NCBI RefSeq assembly: GCF_041296385.1
Contig: NC_091019.1
Location: 7,897,264 to 7,961,263 of the forward strand
DNA: 64,000 nucleotides
Source: Aphelocoma coerulescens
Taxonomy: Eukaryota; Chordata; Aves; Passeriformes; Corvidae
Reading direction: 5' to 3'
Part shown: positions 49,366-62,274 of the stretch, piece by piece
How the letters are laid out: each line of letters begins with the position of its first letter
Numbering within the stretch: the first letter of the stretch is position 1
Made by a program: the position numbers and the translations under genes
The notes under the pieces: model-generated
What the model was told of the DNA's origin: nothing
The model's input: the letters and a program-made list of their open reading frames with translations, nothing else
Databases searched by the model: none

Positions 49366-50972
49366 GCAGCCTTAGGAGAAGAAGTAGCAAAAGTTTTTAA
49401 CCTTAGCAATTGCTGGCTCTGTGGAGGGCCAGGAGGATCTGAAGAGTGGCCATGGTTGGCTAGCCCAGCTGAACCTAAATGGTGGGGTCCATACTAGGAC
49501 GGGATTTGGGGCCAAAGAAGGAAGTTCACGGCCACTTCATTCTTCTCCAACAGGCACTTATTGCCTAAATAGGACAGAGGGGGTCTATGTAGGAAAAGAC
49601 ATGTATGAATTTACTTCCCCTCTGGGTTTAAACAATTGGGCTTGGACCCCCAGTTGCCCTCCTTACAATTGTTCCAAATATCAAGACAAATGCAATCAAA
49701 TACCTGTTAAGCTCACTAATGGTAGCTGGGTAAAGTGTTCTTAACACACTTACCAAAAATATTTGGAAGCCTGTAAAGCAATGGGGAGGGACAAGGGGTT
49801 TTTTTGACCACCTATTTTTAAGATGTCCCCACGAAAATTCCACAAGTAGAACACATGTTGCTCATGATTATCAGTGGGAATGGCAACACCAGATTGGAAC
49901 TCAAACCCTCTTAGTGAGTTCTGCTCCAAATCCAACCAAACAGCTTGCAGACGTAAATGTAGATGGGAACCCCATTTGGGAGCTTGGAAACGCAAATACT
50001 GTGACCCTTATGGTGGAGCAACTATTGGAGGACCGTTAGGCCCAGGAATCCCGCTGTATTTTGACCCACCAATTGATGACAAAAGGTAGAAAGGCCCCTT
50101 TGATAATGGAACACAGGCTTTGAAAGGACATTATTGCATTTGTGGCCAACATGCTTAGCTCAGGTTACCTCCAAACTGGTCAGGGATATGGTATGGGTAT
50201 TGGGTATATTAGCCCGTTGTTCTTTTTGTTGCCACAAGTTCAGGGAAATCGCTTAGGAATCAAAATCTGTGATGATTTAATTAGAGAAAAGCAGTCAACT
50301 GATGCAGCCCTGGCTGGAGGGAGCACCCCAAAATGGGGAAAAGATGAATGGCCACCAGAACCAGTTCCACAACAGGATGGACCAGCCACTTGGAATCCTA
50401 AGGAATTAATCCCAGATGCCTGGGAACCCATTTATCATTTGAATGGGATAATTAGGTTACAAGCTGTCTCGGAAATAATAACCAACCAAACAGCCACAGC
50501 TCTTGACTTTCTTGCTGACCAACCCACTTAAACGAGGAAAGCGGTATTTCAACATTGGATGGTACTAGATTATCTGTTAGCAGAAGAAGGAGGAGTTTGT
50601 GGGAAATTAAATGACTCGAGCTGCTGTTTGCAAGCAGATGACAGCGGAAAAGTGGTCAAAAAAATAACAAAGGAAATAACGTCAGCTCATGGACCTGTCC
50701 AAATGTGGAAAGGATGGGAATGGGATATGTTTTCATGGTTAACTGGCCAGCTATGGGCTAAATGAATATGATTTCTCCTCTTACATGCTATAGCAACTCT
50801 AATCTTTTTATCATGTGTGACACCTTGCTGAGTGCAGCTCTTTCAGCAGGTGGTCAAGGGGATGCCGGTAGCAGCCATGCCTACCTGATCCAGAAATGTC
50901 TACAAAAGGATAGATGAGGATGTCACTGCAAATAATAGCAAAATCCAAGAAGACTCAAGAAGAAAAAATTAA
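49366..50972 (+). pseudogene. env remnant, unit 6
   Basis: Same breaks as unit 5. Confidence 0.88.
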
Positions 50973-51039
50973 ATCAATGGTAATTAAGGTTTGTAAAGAA
51001 AAAAAGAGGCAAAATAAAAAGAGGAGGGATTAAAAGGAA

Positions 51040-51468
51040 TGAGACGAATGAGTCTTTACAAACAGACCATGTGAATCTGCCTGTAGACAAGGCTAGGAAC
51101 TTATCGATAGTGAAGTAACAGAAGAAACTATTAGTTCTCTAGAACTGTTGGTAACCAACAGAGACTGTTGATTAATCAAGGCCCTGTTAAATTCCTGAAC
51201 CTACAACAAGGCAACAAACACTTAACAGAATTAGGAATAGTTTCTTTTTCTTTCTTTTCAATACCAAAAGGGGGGTGCATATTAGAGGAGGGCATAGAGT
51301 AGGCACTTTGGGAAGTCTGTATCTCCTGAGTACCTCAGCCAGTGGGGAAAAAGAAGAGGGTGCTGGGGCCGGGAACTTGGCATAAAAAGGGAGCTGCATC
51401 CTACATCTGTTTGAGAGACCCCATGGGAAAAGCCCCATGGACTCTCCCTGTAGTCGAAGAATGTTATA
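51040..51468 (+). repeat. Truncated downstream ERV LTR, unit 6
   Basis: Same as unit 5. Confidence 0.78.
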
Positions 51469-51905
51469 TCCTTCTCAGCGAGACGTACCGTCACATTTAT
51501 GCACTCTCGCAGCTCCGTTGCCCACTTGCAGCAGCTGCTGCTACCGAAGCAAAAGGCTCCAGAAGTAAAAGCCACTGCTGGGCTGCACGTTCCCTCTGCC
51601 TCACGTAAAGCAGCAGAAACTGGCCGCTGCACTCTGTCCTTCCATTCTCTGCCGCACCTGCCACTGTCATCTCTGCGTCTCCAAGCATAAACCTGGGCAC
51701 AAATGCTTTCCGGGGAAAGCTGGAAGAGAAATAGGTAGCAGTACAAGTAGCCAGTTTCTGCTGCTTTACGTGAGGCAGAGGGAACGTGCAGCCCAGCAGT
51801 GGCTTTTACTTCTGGAGCCTTTTGCTTCGGTAGCAGCAGCTGCTGCAAGTGGGCAACGGAGCTGCGAGAGTGCATAAATGTGACGGTACGTCTCGCTGAG
51901 AAGGA
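51469..51905. repeat. Foldback, unit 6
   Basis: Arms 51469-51623 and 51751-51905; T at 51742 in the spacer. Confidence 0.93.
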
Positions 51906-53214
51906 AGCTGCCGAGCCGCAGCGTGTTGTGCTCAGTTTCGAGGCTCCTTGGAGGAGGGGGGTACTCGAAGAACGCCTTCTTTCTGGACGCGTCCTTCTGG
52001 GTGTGCTCAAGCTGCATGGAGTCGGCAGCACTGAAGGTTGAAGGACCTGTTTCTGGCCCGGTTGTGTGCTGGAGTGCAAGGGCTGCGCCTTCCTTTCTGA
52101 AGCAGCCAGAGCGTTCTCAGCTGAATCTGCTTGTGAAGCAGCTCTCGGCTGGACATTTGCAATTCGCTCCACTGGCTACATGAAGCCGGTGCCCAGCTGC
52201 TTCGTTCTTCGCCGCCTGTGCTCCGGGCAGAACGGAAGCCCAGCGAGGGCTTGGAGCTTTGCCGCTCTTCCGCGTGAACACTGCACGCAGCCACGGTGTG
52301 CCGTGCACGGCTTTTGCTCAGCTCGACGTGCAATCATTGTCTTGCTGTTTCCCAGAGTCGAAAGTGTCCGTGCAGCTCTCTCGCTCAGCGAAATGCGTCA
52401 GGAGAGAAGCACTTGCTGCATAAGCCTTTCGCCGGCCAAGACTTTCAGCACAGCACCACCACTCGGGCAAGGAGGAGGAGGAGGAGGAGAAAGGAAGACC
52501 ATCTTTGCGTCCTGGCCCGTTCTTCTGTGCGAGACGCCTCGCCGCGTCTTCGCTGCCTGCAAGGCTGTAAGGTTCGCGCTGGTACTTGGAAGTGAGAAGG
52601 CAGGTGCGGAGAGCACCGCGATCTGACGGCGCTGTGCAGGCTGTAAAGGAAGGACGGGCTGCCGCTGGAATGGGGTGCAAATGCGGGTTTCCACGCGTCG
52701 AGGGTGAGCTCTGGGTGAGCTTGTCGACCTAAAACTGTTCTCTGTGCCAGACGGAGCGGAGAACCTTTCCCTTTACATTTGGACGACAAGAAAGACCCAG
52801 TGTGCTGGTGTATGTCGCTGCGAGGGAAAGTGCATAGGCCAGGGCGTGTTCCGGCAGAAGCAGTCGGCTGGAGCATTTCGCTGCGGGCACAATGCTCTTG
52901 TGCGAGAAGTAGAGGACGCTTCGACTCCGGCAGAATGAAAGCGCGACCGTGGTACGGAGAGCGTAGGAATGAAGGCAGAGCCCCGAGCTGCTGTGCGCAT
53001 CGCACAGGCTGCAAGGGGAAGCGTGGCCGTCACTCGCTTCTTTGCGGACTCACGTTAGCAGTTGAAACCAGGAAGTTCCACTTGCAGCTACTTGTGCTGC
53101 TACCTATTTCTCTTCCAGCTTTCCCCGGAAAGCATTTGTGCCCAGGTTTATGCTTGGAGACGCAGAGATGACAGTGGCAGGTGCGGCAGAGAATGGAAGG
53201 ACAGAGTGCAGCGG
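51751..53214 (+). repeat. Monomer A, unit 6
   Basis: Has the left-hand alleles G at 52914 and A at 52940, unlike both flanking units at 52940. Confidence 0.85.
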
Positions 53215-54670
53215 CCAGTTTCTGCTGCTTTACGTGAGGCAGAGGGAACGTGCAGCCCAGCAGTGGCTTTTACTTCTGGAGCCTTTTGCTTCGGTAGCAG
53301 CAGCTGCTGCAAGTGGGCAACGGAGCTGCGAGAGTGCATAAATGTGACGGTACGTCTCGCTGAGAAGGAAGCTGCCGAGCCGCAGCGTGTTGTGCTCAGT
53401 TTCGAGGCTCCTTGGAGGAGGGGGGTACTCGAAGAACGCCTTCTTTCTGGACGCGTCCTTCTGGGTGTGCTCAAGCTGCATGGAGTCGGCAGCACTGAAG
53501 GTTGAAGGACCTGTTTCTGGCCCGGTTGTGTGCTGGAGTGCAAGGGCTGCGCCTTCCTTTCTGAAGCAGCCAGAGCGTTCTCAGCTGAATCTGCTTGTGA
53601 AGCAGCTCTCGGCTGGACATTTGCAATTCGCTCCACTGGCTACATGAAGCCGGTGCCCAGCTGCTTCGTTCTTCGCCGCCTGTGCTCCGGGCAGAACGGA
53701 AGCCCAGCGAGGGCTTGGAGCTTTGCCGCTCTTCCGCGTGAACACTGCACGCAGCCACGGTGTGCCGTGCACGGCTTTTGCTCAGCTCGACGTGCAATCA
53801 TTGTCTTGCTGTTTCACAGATTCTAAACTATCCGTGTAGCTCTCGCTCAGCAAAATGCGTCAAGAGAGAAGCACTTGCTGGATTAGCCTTTCGCTGGCCA
53901 AGACTTTCAACACATCACCACAATGTGGGCGACAACGAGGAGAAAGGAAGAACATCTTTGCGTCCTGGCCCGTTCTTCTGTGCGAGATGCCTACCGGTGT
54001 CTTCGCTCCCTGCAAGGCTTTAAGGTGCACCATGGTACTTGGGAGTGAGAAGGCAGGTGCGGAGAGCACCGCGATCTGACAGCGCTGTGCAGGCTGTAAA
54101 GGAAAGAGGATTACCACTGGAATGGGGTGTAAATATAAGTTTGTATAGGGACGGGGGCAATCTTTGGGCAAGCTCGTTGACCTAAAACTCTTCTGTGTGC
54201 GAGACTTAGCTGAGAATGTTTTCGTTAAGATTCAGAGCACAACACAGACAGAATGTAGATCTACCTAGCACTGAGAGGGAAAGTGCATAGCCCAGGCGTC
54301 TTTCGGCAGAAGCAGCCGCCTGGAGGGTTGCGCTGCCGGCACTGTGCTCTCTGTGCGAGAAGTAGACGACTGTTCGACTCTGGCAGAATGAAAGCGCGAC
54401 AAGGGTACTTAAGAGGGTGAACGACGGCGCAGAGCACCGGGCTCGTGCATGCAGCATATAAGCTGAGAGAGGAGGGTAGCTGCCACTCGCCTACCTGCCG
54501 TATTCACATTAGCTTTGGGAAGGAGAAAGCTCAGCGACAGCTACTTTTAGCTGTGCTGCTACCTATTCCTCTTCCAGCCCTCCGCTGAAACAATATCGCT
54601 GAACTTTAGGCTTCGAGATTCAGAAAACACAGTGGTCAATGGGGCGGAGAAGGGAAGTGCAGAGTGCAGC
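53215..54670 (+). repeat. Monomer B, unit 6 into unit 7
   Basis: No unit-specific change noticed. Confidence 0.82.
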
Positions 54671-56390
54671 ATGGGGTGGCTTTACGTGAAGCAAGGGGAA
54701 GGCGCAGCCCAGCATTGGCTTTTTCTTATAGTTCTTTTCTTCAGGAGAGTAGCTTGCAACCAAGATAGCTTGCAACCGAGCTGTGAGAGCCCACAATGGG
54801 ATGGCATGTCTGTCAGAGAAGTAAGCTAGAGTGCTGCAGACTGCTGTGCACAGTTTTAATGCTGCTGTAACGTTTTTTTGAAACGTCTTCTGCCCTGACT
54901 TTCCCATCTCTGTGAGCTCTAGCTGCTTGAACCTGGGCACACCGAAGTTGTGTGGAAGTGATTGCACTGCGAGTATCAAGTGTTCCAGAGAAGAAGGAAA
55001 GTCAACAAATGCTTTCTCTCCTGGCACATCTCTCAGTCCGAACTGCGGCTGGAAAAGCTGCACTGCAAGGGTGAACTTACCCACTTTGACAGAATGTGAT
55101 GATGCTCTATAAATATATTTGCGAAGGAAAATGCTGGTCACTGGTATGTTTTGCTTAGTTTACAGATTTTAGAGGGACTATGAAGGCCAACGCCTTGTTC
55201 TAGCATTTGTTCCCTGCGTGCAGAAGCAGCTGCTGGATGTTTGGAAGGGGTTTGGGATCCGCGAGAGGTGGAGAGATGGTACATAGAGCTTGAAGGAAAG
55301 TGCATAGCTCCAGGACCTTTGATGCAGTTCAATGGGTGCGAGTTACATGTTGAGCATTTTCATGATGGCACAGAAAAGGTTCTGAAAGAAAGAGGCCATG
55401 CTGGAACTGCCTTTACTTTTGCCGCTTAGAAACTGCACAGCCAACAATGAAAAGATTCCTCTTGCTTCCCCGCTATGCATAGGAACACATTCTTTTACGT
55501 CTCCAAGAGGCAGACTGCACAGCGGAGTTCTTCCACCAACTGCTCCCACACGACTGGGGCCGTGCCAATGAAGCACTTGGCTTTTTCCTGGGCACTGTCA
55601 GCACTCATCGCAACAACCACACGATGGCACTGACGACTTGCCAAAGAAGGAAACGCAGCTTTCGCTGCTCAAAACCACCCCAAGGGCAGAGGCAAGTTAG
55701 AAACGTCCCTGCACTCAAATCAACGGTGTCAGAACAAAAAGTTTTCCTGAATCTTCCCCTTCCAAGAGCAGACTCTTTTTTGCACCACACTCCAAGAGCC
55801 AGACAAACCTCTTTGCCCAAACAAATCTTTTCTCTCTGGCAGAGTCCACCTACCAACTTGAAACCATCTGGCAAAAACAGAGCTCACAACAGTGCCAGCT
55901 GAGAAAGCTCTTGCTGCCTACAACTTCAACTGCACCCCTCAAACTAGCAGCGCACACGCTGCCCTCAGCACTTTCCTTCTCAGCTCTAGGTACCATCCTA
56001 AGCCTTCCCTCTCCCAGAGTCAGGATCCAAAGACAACAGCACCAGGGACTGCTCACACACTAAAGGCACCAGGAAAAAAGGGTCACAAGCTTGGCCTTTG
56101 CATTCCTGCTGAAAGCTCAACAGCTCTAACCCAGAGAACTGTCTGTTGGGAAAAGCCTTTAAAATCCCTAAGAGCACCTCATGAGCGCATCCAAACCTGC
56201 TTTCCTTGCCAAAGAGAGCAACTACAAGCCTATCTCCAAAGAAACAGCATCCCCTCCTCCAAAATACAACATATCCAGGGACTGATACACCTCTAGTATT
56301 GAATATGTCCAACAATTGCCCCTACACAGAAGGGGCCAGGAGAGAAATATCTCACTGGGCTATTCCTCCCCATGGTACCTTAACATCTGC

Positions 56391-57556
56391 TCCACCAACA
56401 CTGGCTCTATGTCCTTACCTTCCCAAGGAAAGGCACTGCAAGTCCCTTGGCCTTGCCTTGCCTTCAGTGCCTTGCCTAGTTTTTCCTAAGCTACCCTTGC
56501 TTTGCTTCCTTTGCCTACGTCTCGCACTACCTACAACTTGCTGGCTTTGCCCTGCCTACCACTCTTTACCTTGCCTTCCATGCAGGCAAGGCACTGCAAA
56601 CCAAGTGCAGGCAATTGCAGGCAAGTCAAGCAAGAGGTAGGCAAGGCCAGAGCAGTGAGGGGGAAATAAATGGAGTGGTAGGCAAGAGAAGGCCCAGAAG
56701 TTAGAGGCAAGGCTTGCCTCTAGGAGGAAGGAAAGTCCACTGATGGGTAGGCCAGGCAGAAACAAGAAGGGCTCGGCAAGCCAAGGCCCTGGAGGAAAGC
56801 AGTAGGCAGGTCAAGGGTGTGGCACGGGCATGCAAGGGAATGCAAGGCTACGGAGGGCTAGCAGGGCAAGGCAAGGAAACTGTTGCGTTGCCAAGGCAAG
56901 GCGAGGCAAGGCAGGTGAGAAGTACATTCAAGGACTTCTGGTACACAAAAGTGGCTAGGCCCAACTGCTCTGTGTGGCCTTGATCCTGTGTGAGTCATCT
57001 CTAATCTGCACCTAAGAGACTTGAGCTACCTGCTTTCCTTTGTATGCAAAAGAACTCTCCTTCTGGTCCCGGAGCTCAAGGGCAAAATGTGAATTGCCCT
57101 TCCAAGATTCAAGACATGCAAAGATTGGTCCCAGACAAAGGCTGCCCGTATAGATGAGTGTGGCAACATGTGTCCTTGCCTGGTCTTCCTCTCATGTGAT
57201 CCTGAAACACCGGAGATACTTGAGAGCCTTGAGATTCCTAGGAGGAGCAGAAAGGGCAGGGCAAGGCCCAGAAATGTCATTGAAAAGGGGTCTTGAATTC
57301 CAGGTGGGGGAGGGGTGAGCAAGGTAATGGAAGGCAAGGGGTTCAAGGGCAAGGCAAGGCAAGTGGTGGCTTGGCGAGGTGAGGCAAGGCAATGAGGGTC
57401 CTAGAAGGAAAAGAAAAGGTAAGGCCAAGACCTAGATGACTGTGAAAGGAAGTCAGGTGGGGGATGGGTGAGCAAGTCAATGCAAGGCAATGGAGAAAAG
57501 GCAGGTAGAGGGAAGGCTACAGAGGGGGCAGGAAGGAAATGCAAGGCATGGGGAAG
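56391..57556. repeat. Strand-switching minisatellite, unit 7
   Basis: The following G run is at 57650-57664, 15 long. Confidence 0.85.
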
Positions 57557-57781
57557 CATGTGAGGAGTGGGTGCTGCCAGCCCGCTGGGACGGTGGGGGC
57601 AGGGCAGCTGAGAGTGGCATGGTAGGGATATGGAGGCGGGGGTTAGTGTGGGGGGGGGGGGGGGTGTGCAGCAGAGTGCAGGGTAAGTGCAGGTGTGTGT
57701 GTGCATATACGGGGTTTTTTTTCCAGGTGCTGTGCCGGGGGGAGCCGTCCCACCTCCAAGAAGGTGTGGGAGTGAAAGGAG

Positions 57782-58319
57782 TAAGATGGATGTGTCTTTA
57801 CAAACAGACTGTGTGAATCCACTCTTAGACAAGGCTAGCATAGAGCAGTAACAGATAGGGAAGTAATAGAAGAAAGTATTAGTTTTAGAAACTGTTACTA
57901 ATCAACAGAGACTGTTGCTCAGCCAAGGCCCTGTTAAATTCCTGAACCTAGAGCAAGGCAACAAAGGCTTAATAGAATTAGGAATAGTTTCTTCTTCCTC
58001 CTTTTCTATACCAAAAGGGGGGTGCATATTACATGGGGGCATAGAGTAGGCAATTCAGGAAGTCTTTACCTCCTGAGTACCTCAGCCAAAGGGGAAAAGG
58101 AAGAGGGTGCTATGGCTGGGAACTTAGCATAAAATGGGAGTAGTGTCCCACAATCATTTGAGAGACTGCACAGGAAAAGCCCCATGGCCTCTCCCTGTAG
58201 TTGAAGAATGTTGTAGGATGCCTCTGTCTCCTCACTGGGGGGCTAATACTTGCGGCCATTGTTTTAGGTTAAGTGGTTTTATGTGTCTTCATTTGCCACA
58301 GGTGGTGCAGAAGACAACA
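57782..58319 (+). repeat. Upstream ERV LTR, unit 7
   Basis: No difference seen. The TATA-like box is at 58128-58137. Confidence 0.75.
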
Positions 58320-58425
58320 TGAAAATTAGACTAGCTAACTAGATCACACAATTAAAATATTTTCATTAATAATTCTACTTTTATATGGTCAGCTGAGTTT
58401 AGGCCAGGTGTGAGAGAATCAATTT

Positions 58426-60032
58426 GCAGCCTTAGGAGAAGAAGTAGCAAAAGTTTTTAACCTTAGCAATTGCTGGCTCTGTGGAGGGCCAGGAGGATCT
58501 GAAGAGTGGCCATGGTTGGCTAGCCCAGCTGAACCTAAATGGTGGGGTCCATACTAGGACGGGATTTGGGGCCAAAGAAGGAAGTTCACGGCCACTTCAT
58601 TCTTCTCCAACAGGCACTTATTGCCTAAATAGGACAGAGGGGGTCTATGTAGGAAAAGACATGTATGAATTTACTTCCCCTCTGGGTTTAAACAATTGGG
58701 CTTGGACCCCCAGTTGCCCTCCTTACAATTGTTCCAAATATCAAGACAAATGCAATCAAATACCTGTTAAGCTCACTAATGGTAGCTGGGTAAAGTGTTC
58801 TTAACACACTTACCAAAAATATTTGGAAGCCTGTAAAGCAATGGGGAGGGACAAGGGGTTTTTTTGACCACCTATTTTTAAGATGTCCCCACGAAAATTC
58901 CACAAGTAGAACACATGTTGCTCATGATTATCAGTGGGAATGGCAACACCAGATTGGAACTCAAACCCTCTTAGTGAGTTCTGCTCCAAATCCAACCAAA
59001 CAGCTTGCAGACGTAAATGTAGATGGGAACCCCATTTGGGAGCTTGGAAACGCAAATACTGTGACCCTTATGGTGGAGCAACTATTGGAGGACCGTTAGG
59101 CCCAGGAATCCCGCTGTATTTTGACCCACCAATTGATGACAAAAGGTAGAAAGGCCCCTTTGATAATGGAACACAGGCTTTGAAAGGACATTATTGCATT
59201 TGTGGCCAACATGCTTAGCTCAGGTTACCTCCAAACTGGTCAGGGATATGGTATGGGTATTGGGTATATTAGCCCGTTGTTCTTTTTGTTGCCACAAGTT
59301 CAGGGAAATCGCTTAGGAATCAAAATCTGTGATGATTTAATTAGAGAAAAGCAGTCAACTGATGCAGCCCTGGCTGGAGGGAGCACCCCAAAATGGGGAA
59401 AAGATGAATGGCCACCAGAACCAGTTCCACAACAGGATGGACCAGCCACTTGGAATCCTAAGGAATTAATCCCAGATGCCTGGGAACCCATTTATCATTT
59501 GAATGGGATAATTAGGTTACAAGCTGTCTCGGAAATAATAACCAACCAAACAGCCACAGCTCTTGACTTTCTTGCTGACCAACCCACTTAAACGAGGAAA
59601 GCGGTATTTCAACATTGGATGGTACTAGATTATCTGTTAGCAGAAGAAGGAGGAGTTTGTGGGAAATTAAATGACTCGAGCTGCTGTTTGCAAGCAGATG
59701 ACAGCGGAAAAGTGGTCAAAAAAATAACAAAGGAAATAACGTCAGCTCATGGACCTGTCCAAATGTGGAAAGGATGGGAATGGGATATGTTTTCATGGTT
59801 AACTGGCCAGCTATGGGCTAAATGAATATGATTTCTCCTCTTACATGCTATAGCAACTCTAATCTTTTTATCATGTGTGACACCTTGCTGAGTGCAGCTC
59901 TTTCAGCAGGTGGTCAAGGGGATGCCGGTAGCAGCCATGCCTACCTGATCCAGAAATGTCTACAAAAGGATAGATGAGGATGTCACTGCAAATAATAGCA
60001 AAATCCAAGAAGACTCAAGAAGAAAAAATTAA
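58426..60032 (+). pseudogene. env remnant, unit 7
   Basis: Same breaks as units 4-6. Confidence 0.88.
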
Positions 60033-60099
60033 ATCAATGGTAATTAAGGTTTGTAAAGAAAAAAAGAGGCAAAATAAAAAGAGGAGGGATTAAAAGGAA

Positions 60100-60528
60100 T
60101 GAGACGAATGAGTCTTTACAAACAGACCATGTGAATCTGCCTGTAGACAAGGCTAGGAACTTATCGATAGTGAAGTAACAGAAGAAACTATTAGTTCTCT
60201 AGAACTGTTGGTAACCAACAGAGACTGTTGATTAATCAAGGCCCTGTTAAATTCCTGAACCTACAACAAGGCAACAAACACTTAACAGAATTAGGAATAG
60301 TTTCTTTTTCTTTCTTTTCAATACCAAAAGGGGGGTGCATATTAGAGGAGGGCATAGAGTAGGCACTTTGGGAAGTCTGTATCTCCTGAGTACCTCAGCC
60401 AGTGGGGAAAAAGAAGAGGGTGCTGGGGCCGGGAACTTGGCATAAAAAGGGAGCTGCATCCTACATCTGTTTGAGAGACCCCATGGGAAAAGCCCCATGG
60501 ACTCTCCCTGTAGTCGAAGAATGTTATA
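60100..60528 (+). repeat. Truncated downstream ERV LTR, unit 7
   Basis: Same as units 4-6. Confidence 0.78.
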
Positions 60529-60965
60529 TCCTTCTCAGCGAGACGTACCGTCACATTTATGCACTCTCGCAGCTCCGTTGCCCACTTGCAGCAGCTGCTG
60601 CTACCGAAGCAAAAGGCTCCAGAAGTAAAAGCCACTGCTGGGCTGCACGTTCCCTCTGCCTCACGTAAAGCAGCAGAAACTGGCCGCTGCACTCTGTCCT
60701 TCCATTCTCTGCCGCACCTGCCACTGTCATCTCTGCGTCTCCAAGCATAAACCTGGGCACAAATGCTTTCCGGGGAAAGCTGGAAGAGAAATAGGTAGCA
60801 GTACAAGTAGCCAGTTTCTGCTGCTTTACGTGAGGCAGAGGGAACGTGCAGCCCAGCAGTGGCTTTTACTTCTGGAGCCTTTTGCTTCGGTAGCAGCAGC
60901 TGCTGCAAGTGGGCAACGGAGCTGCGAGAGTGCATAAATGTGACGGTACGTCTCGCTGAGAAGGA
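60529..60965. repeat. Foldback, unit 7
   Basis: Arms 60529-60683 and 60811-60965; T at 60802 in the spacer. Confidence 0.93.
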
Positions 60966-62274
60966 AGCTGCCGAGCCGCAGCGTGTTGTGCTCAGTTTCG
61001 AGGCTCCTTGGAGGAGGGGGGTACTCGAAGAACGCCTTCTTTCTGGACGCGTCCTTCTGGGTGTGCTCAAGCTGCATGGAGTCGGCAGCACTGAAGGTTG
61101 AAGGACCTGTTTCTGGCCCGGTTGTGTGCTGGAGTGCAAGGGCTGCGCCTTCCTTTCTGAAGCAGCCAGAGCGTTCTCAGCTGAATCTGCTTGTGAAGCA
61201 GCTCTCGGCTGGACATTTGCAATTCGCTCCACTGGCTACATGAAGCCGGTGCCCAGCTGCTTCGTTCTTCGCCGCCTGTGCTCCGGGCAGAACGGAAGCC
61301 CAGCGAGGGCTTGGAGCTTTGCCGCTCTTCCGCGTGAACACTGCACGCAGCCACGGTGTGCCGTGCACGGCTTTTGCTCAGCTCGACGTGCAATCATTGT
61401 CTTGCTGTTTCCCAGAGTCGAAAGTGTCCGTGCAGCTCTCTCGCTCAGCGAAATGCGTCAGGAGAGAAGCACTTGCTGCATAAGCCTTTCGCCGGCCAAG
61501 ACTTTCAGCACAGCACCACCACTCGGGCAAGGAGGAGGAGGAGGAGGAGAAAGGAAGACCATCTTTGCGTCCTGGCCCGTTCTTCTGTGCGAGACGCCTC
61601 GCCGCGTCTTCGCTGCCTGCAAGGCTGTAAGGTTCGCGCTGGTACTTGGAAGTGAGAAGGCAGGTGCGGAGAGCACCGCGATCTGACGGCGCTGTGCAGG
61701 CTGTAAAGGAAGGACGGGCTGCCGCTGGAATGGGGTGCAAATGCGGGTTTCCACGCGTCGAGGGTGAGCTCTGGGTGAGCTTGTCGACCTAAAACTGTTC
61801 TCTGTGCCAGACGGAGCGGAGAACCTTTCCCTTTACATTTGGACGACAAGAAAGACCCAGTGTGCTGGTGTATGTCGCTGCGAGGGAAAGTGCATAGGCC
61901 AGGGCGTGTTCCGGCAGAAGCAGTCGGCTGGAGCATTTCGCTGCGGGCACAATGCTCTTGTGCGAGAAGTAGACGACGCTTCGACTCCGGCAGAATGAAC
62001 GCGCGACCGTGGTACGGAGAGCGTAGGAATGAAGGCAGAGCCCCGAGCTGCTGTGCGCATCGCACAGGCTGCAAGGGGAAGCGTGGCCGTCACTCGCTTC
62101 TTTGCGGACTCACGTTAGCAGTTGAAACCAGGAAGTTCCACTTGCAGCTACTTGTGCTGCTACCTATTTCTCTTCCAGCTTTCCCCGGAAAGCATTTGTG
62201 CCCAGGTTTATGCTTGGAGACGCAGAGATGACAGTGGCAGGTGCGGCAGAGAATGGAAGGACAGAGTGCAGCGG
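60811..62274 (+). repeat. Monomer A, unit 7
   Basis: Carries the C/C pair at 61974 and 62000 otherwise seen only in unit 4. Confidence 0.85.

Larger units (their letters stand above)
45292..54351 (+). repeat. Macrosatellite unit 6 (9060 bp)
   Basis: Differs from unit 5 only at one site that I found: A at 52940, the allele of units 1-3. Monomer C is at 45611-46369 and the unrecognised segment at 46370-47330. Confidence 0.97.
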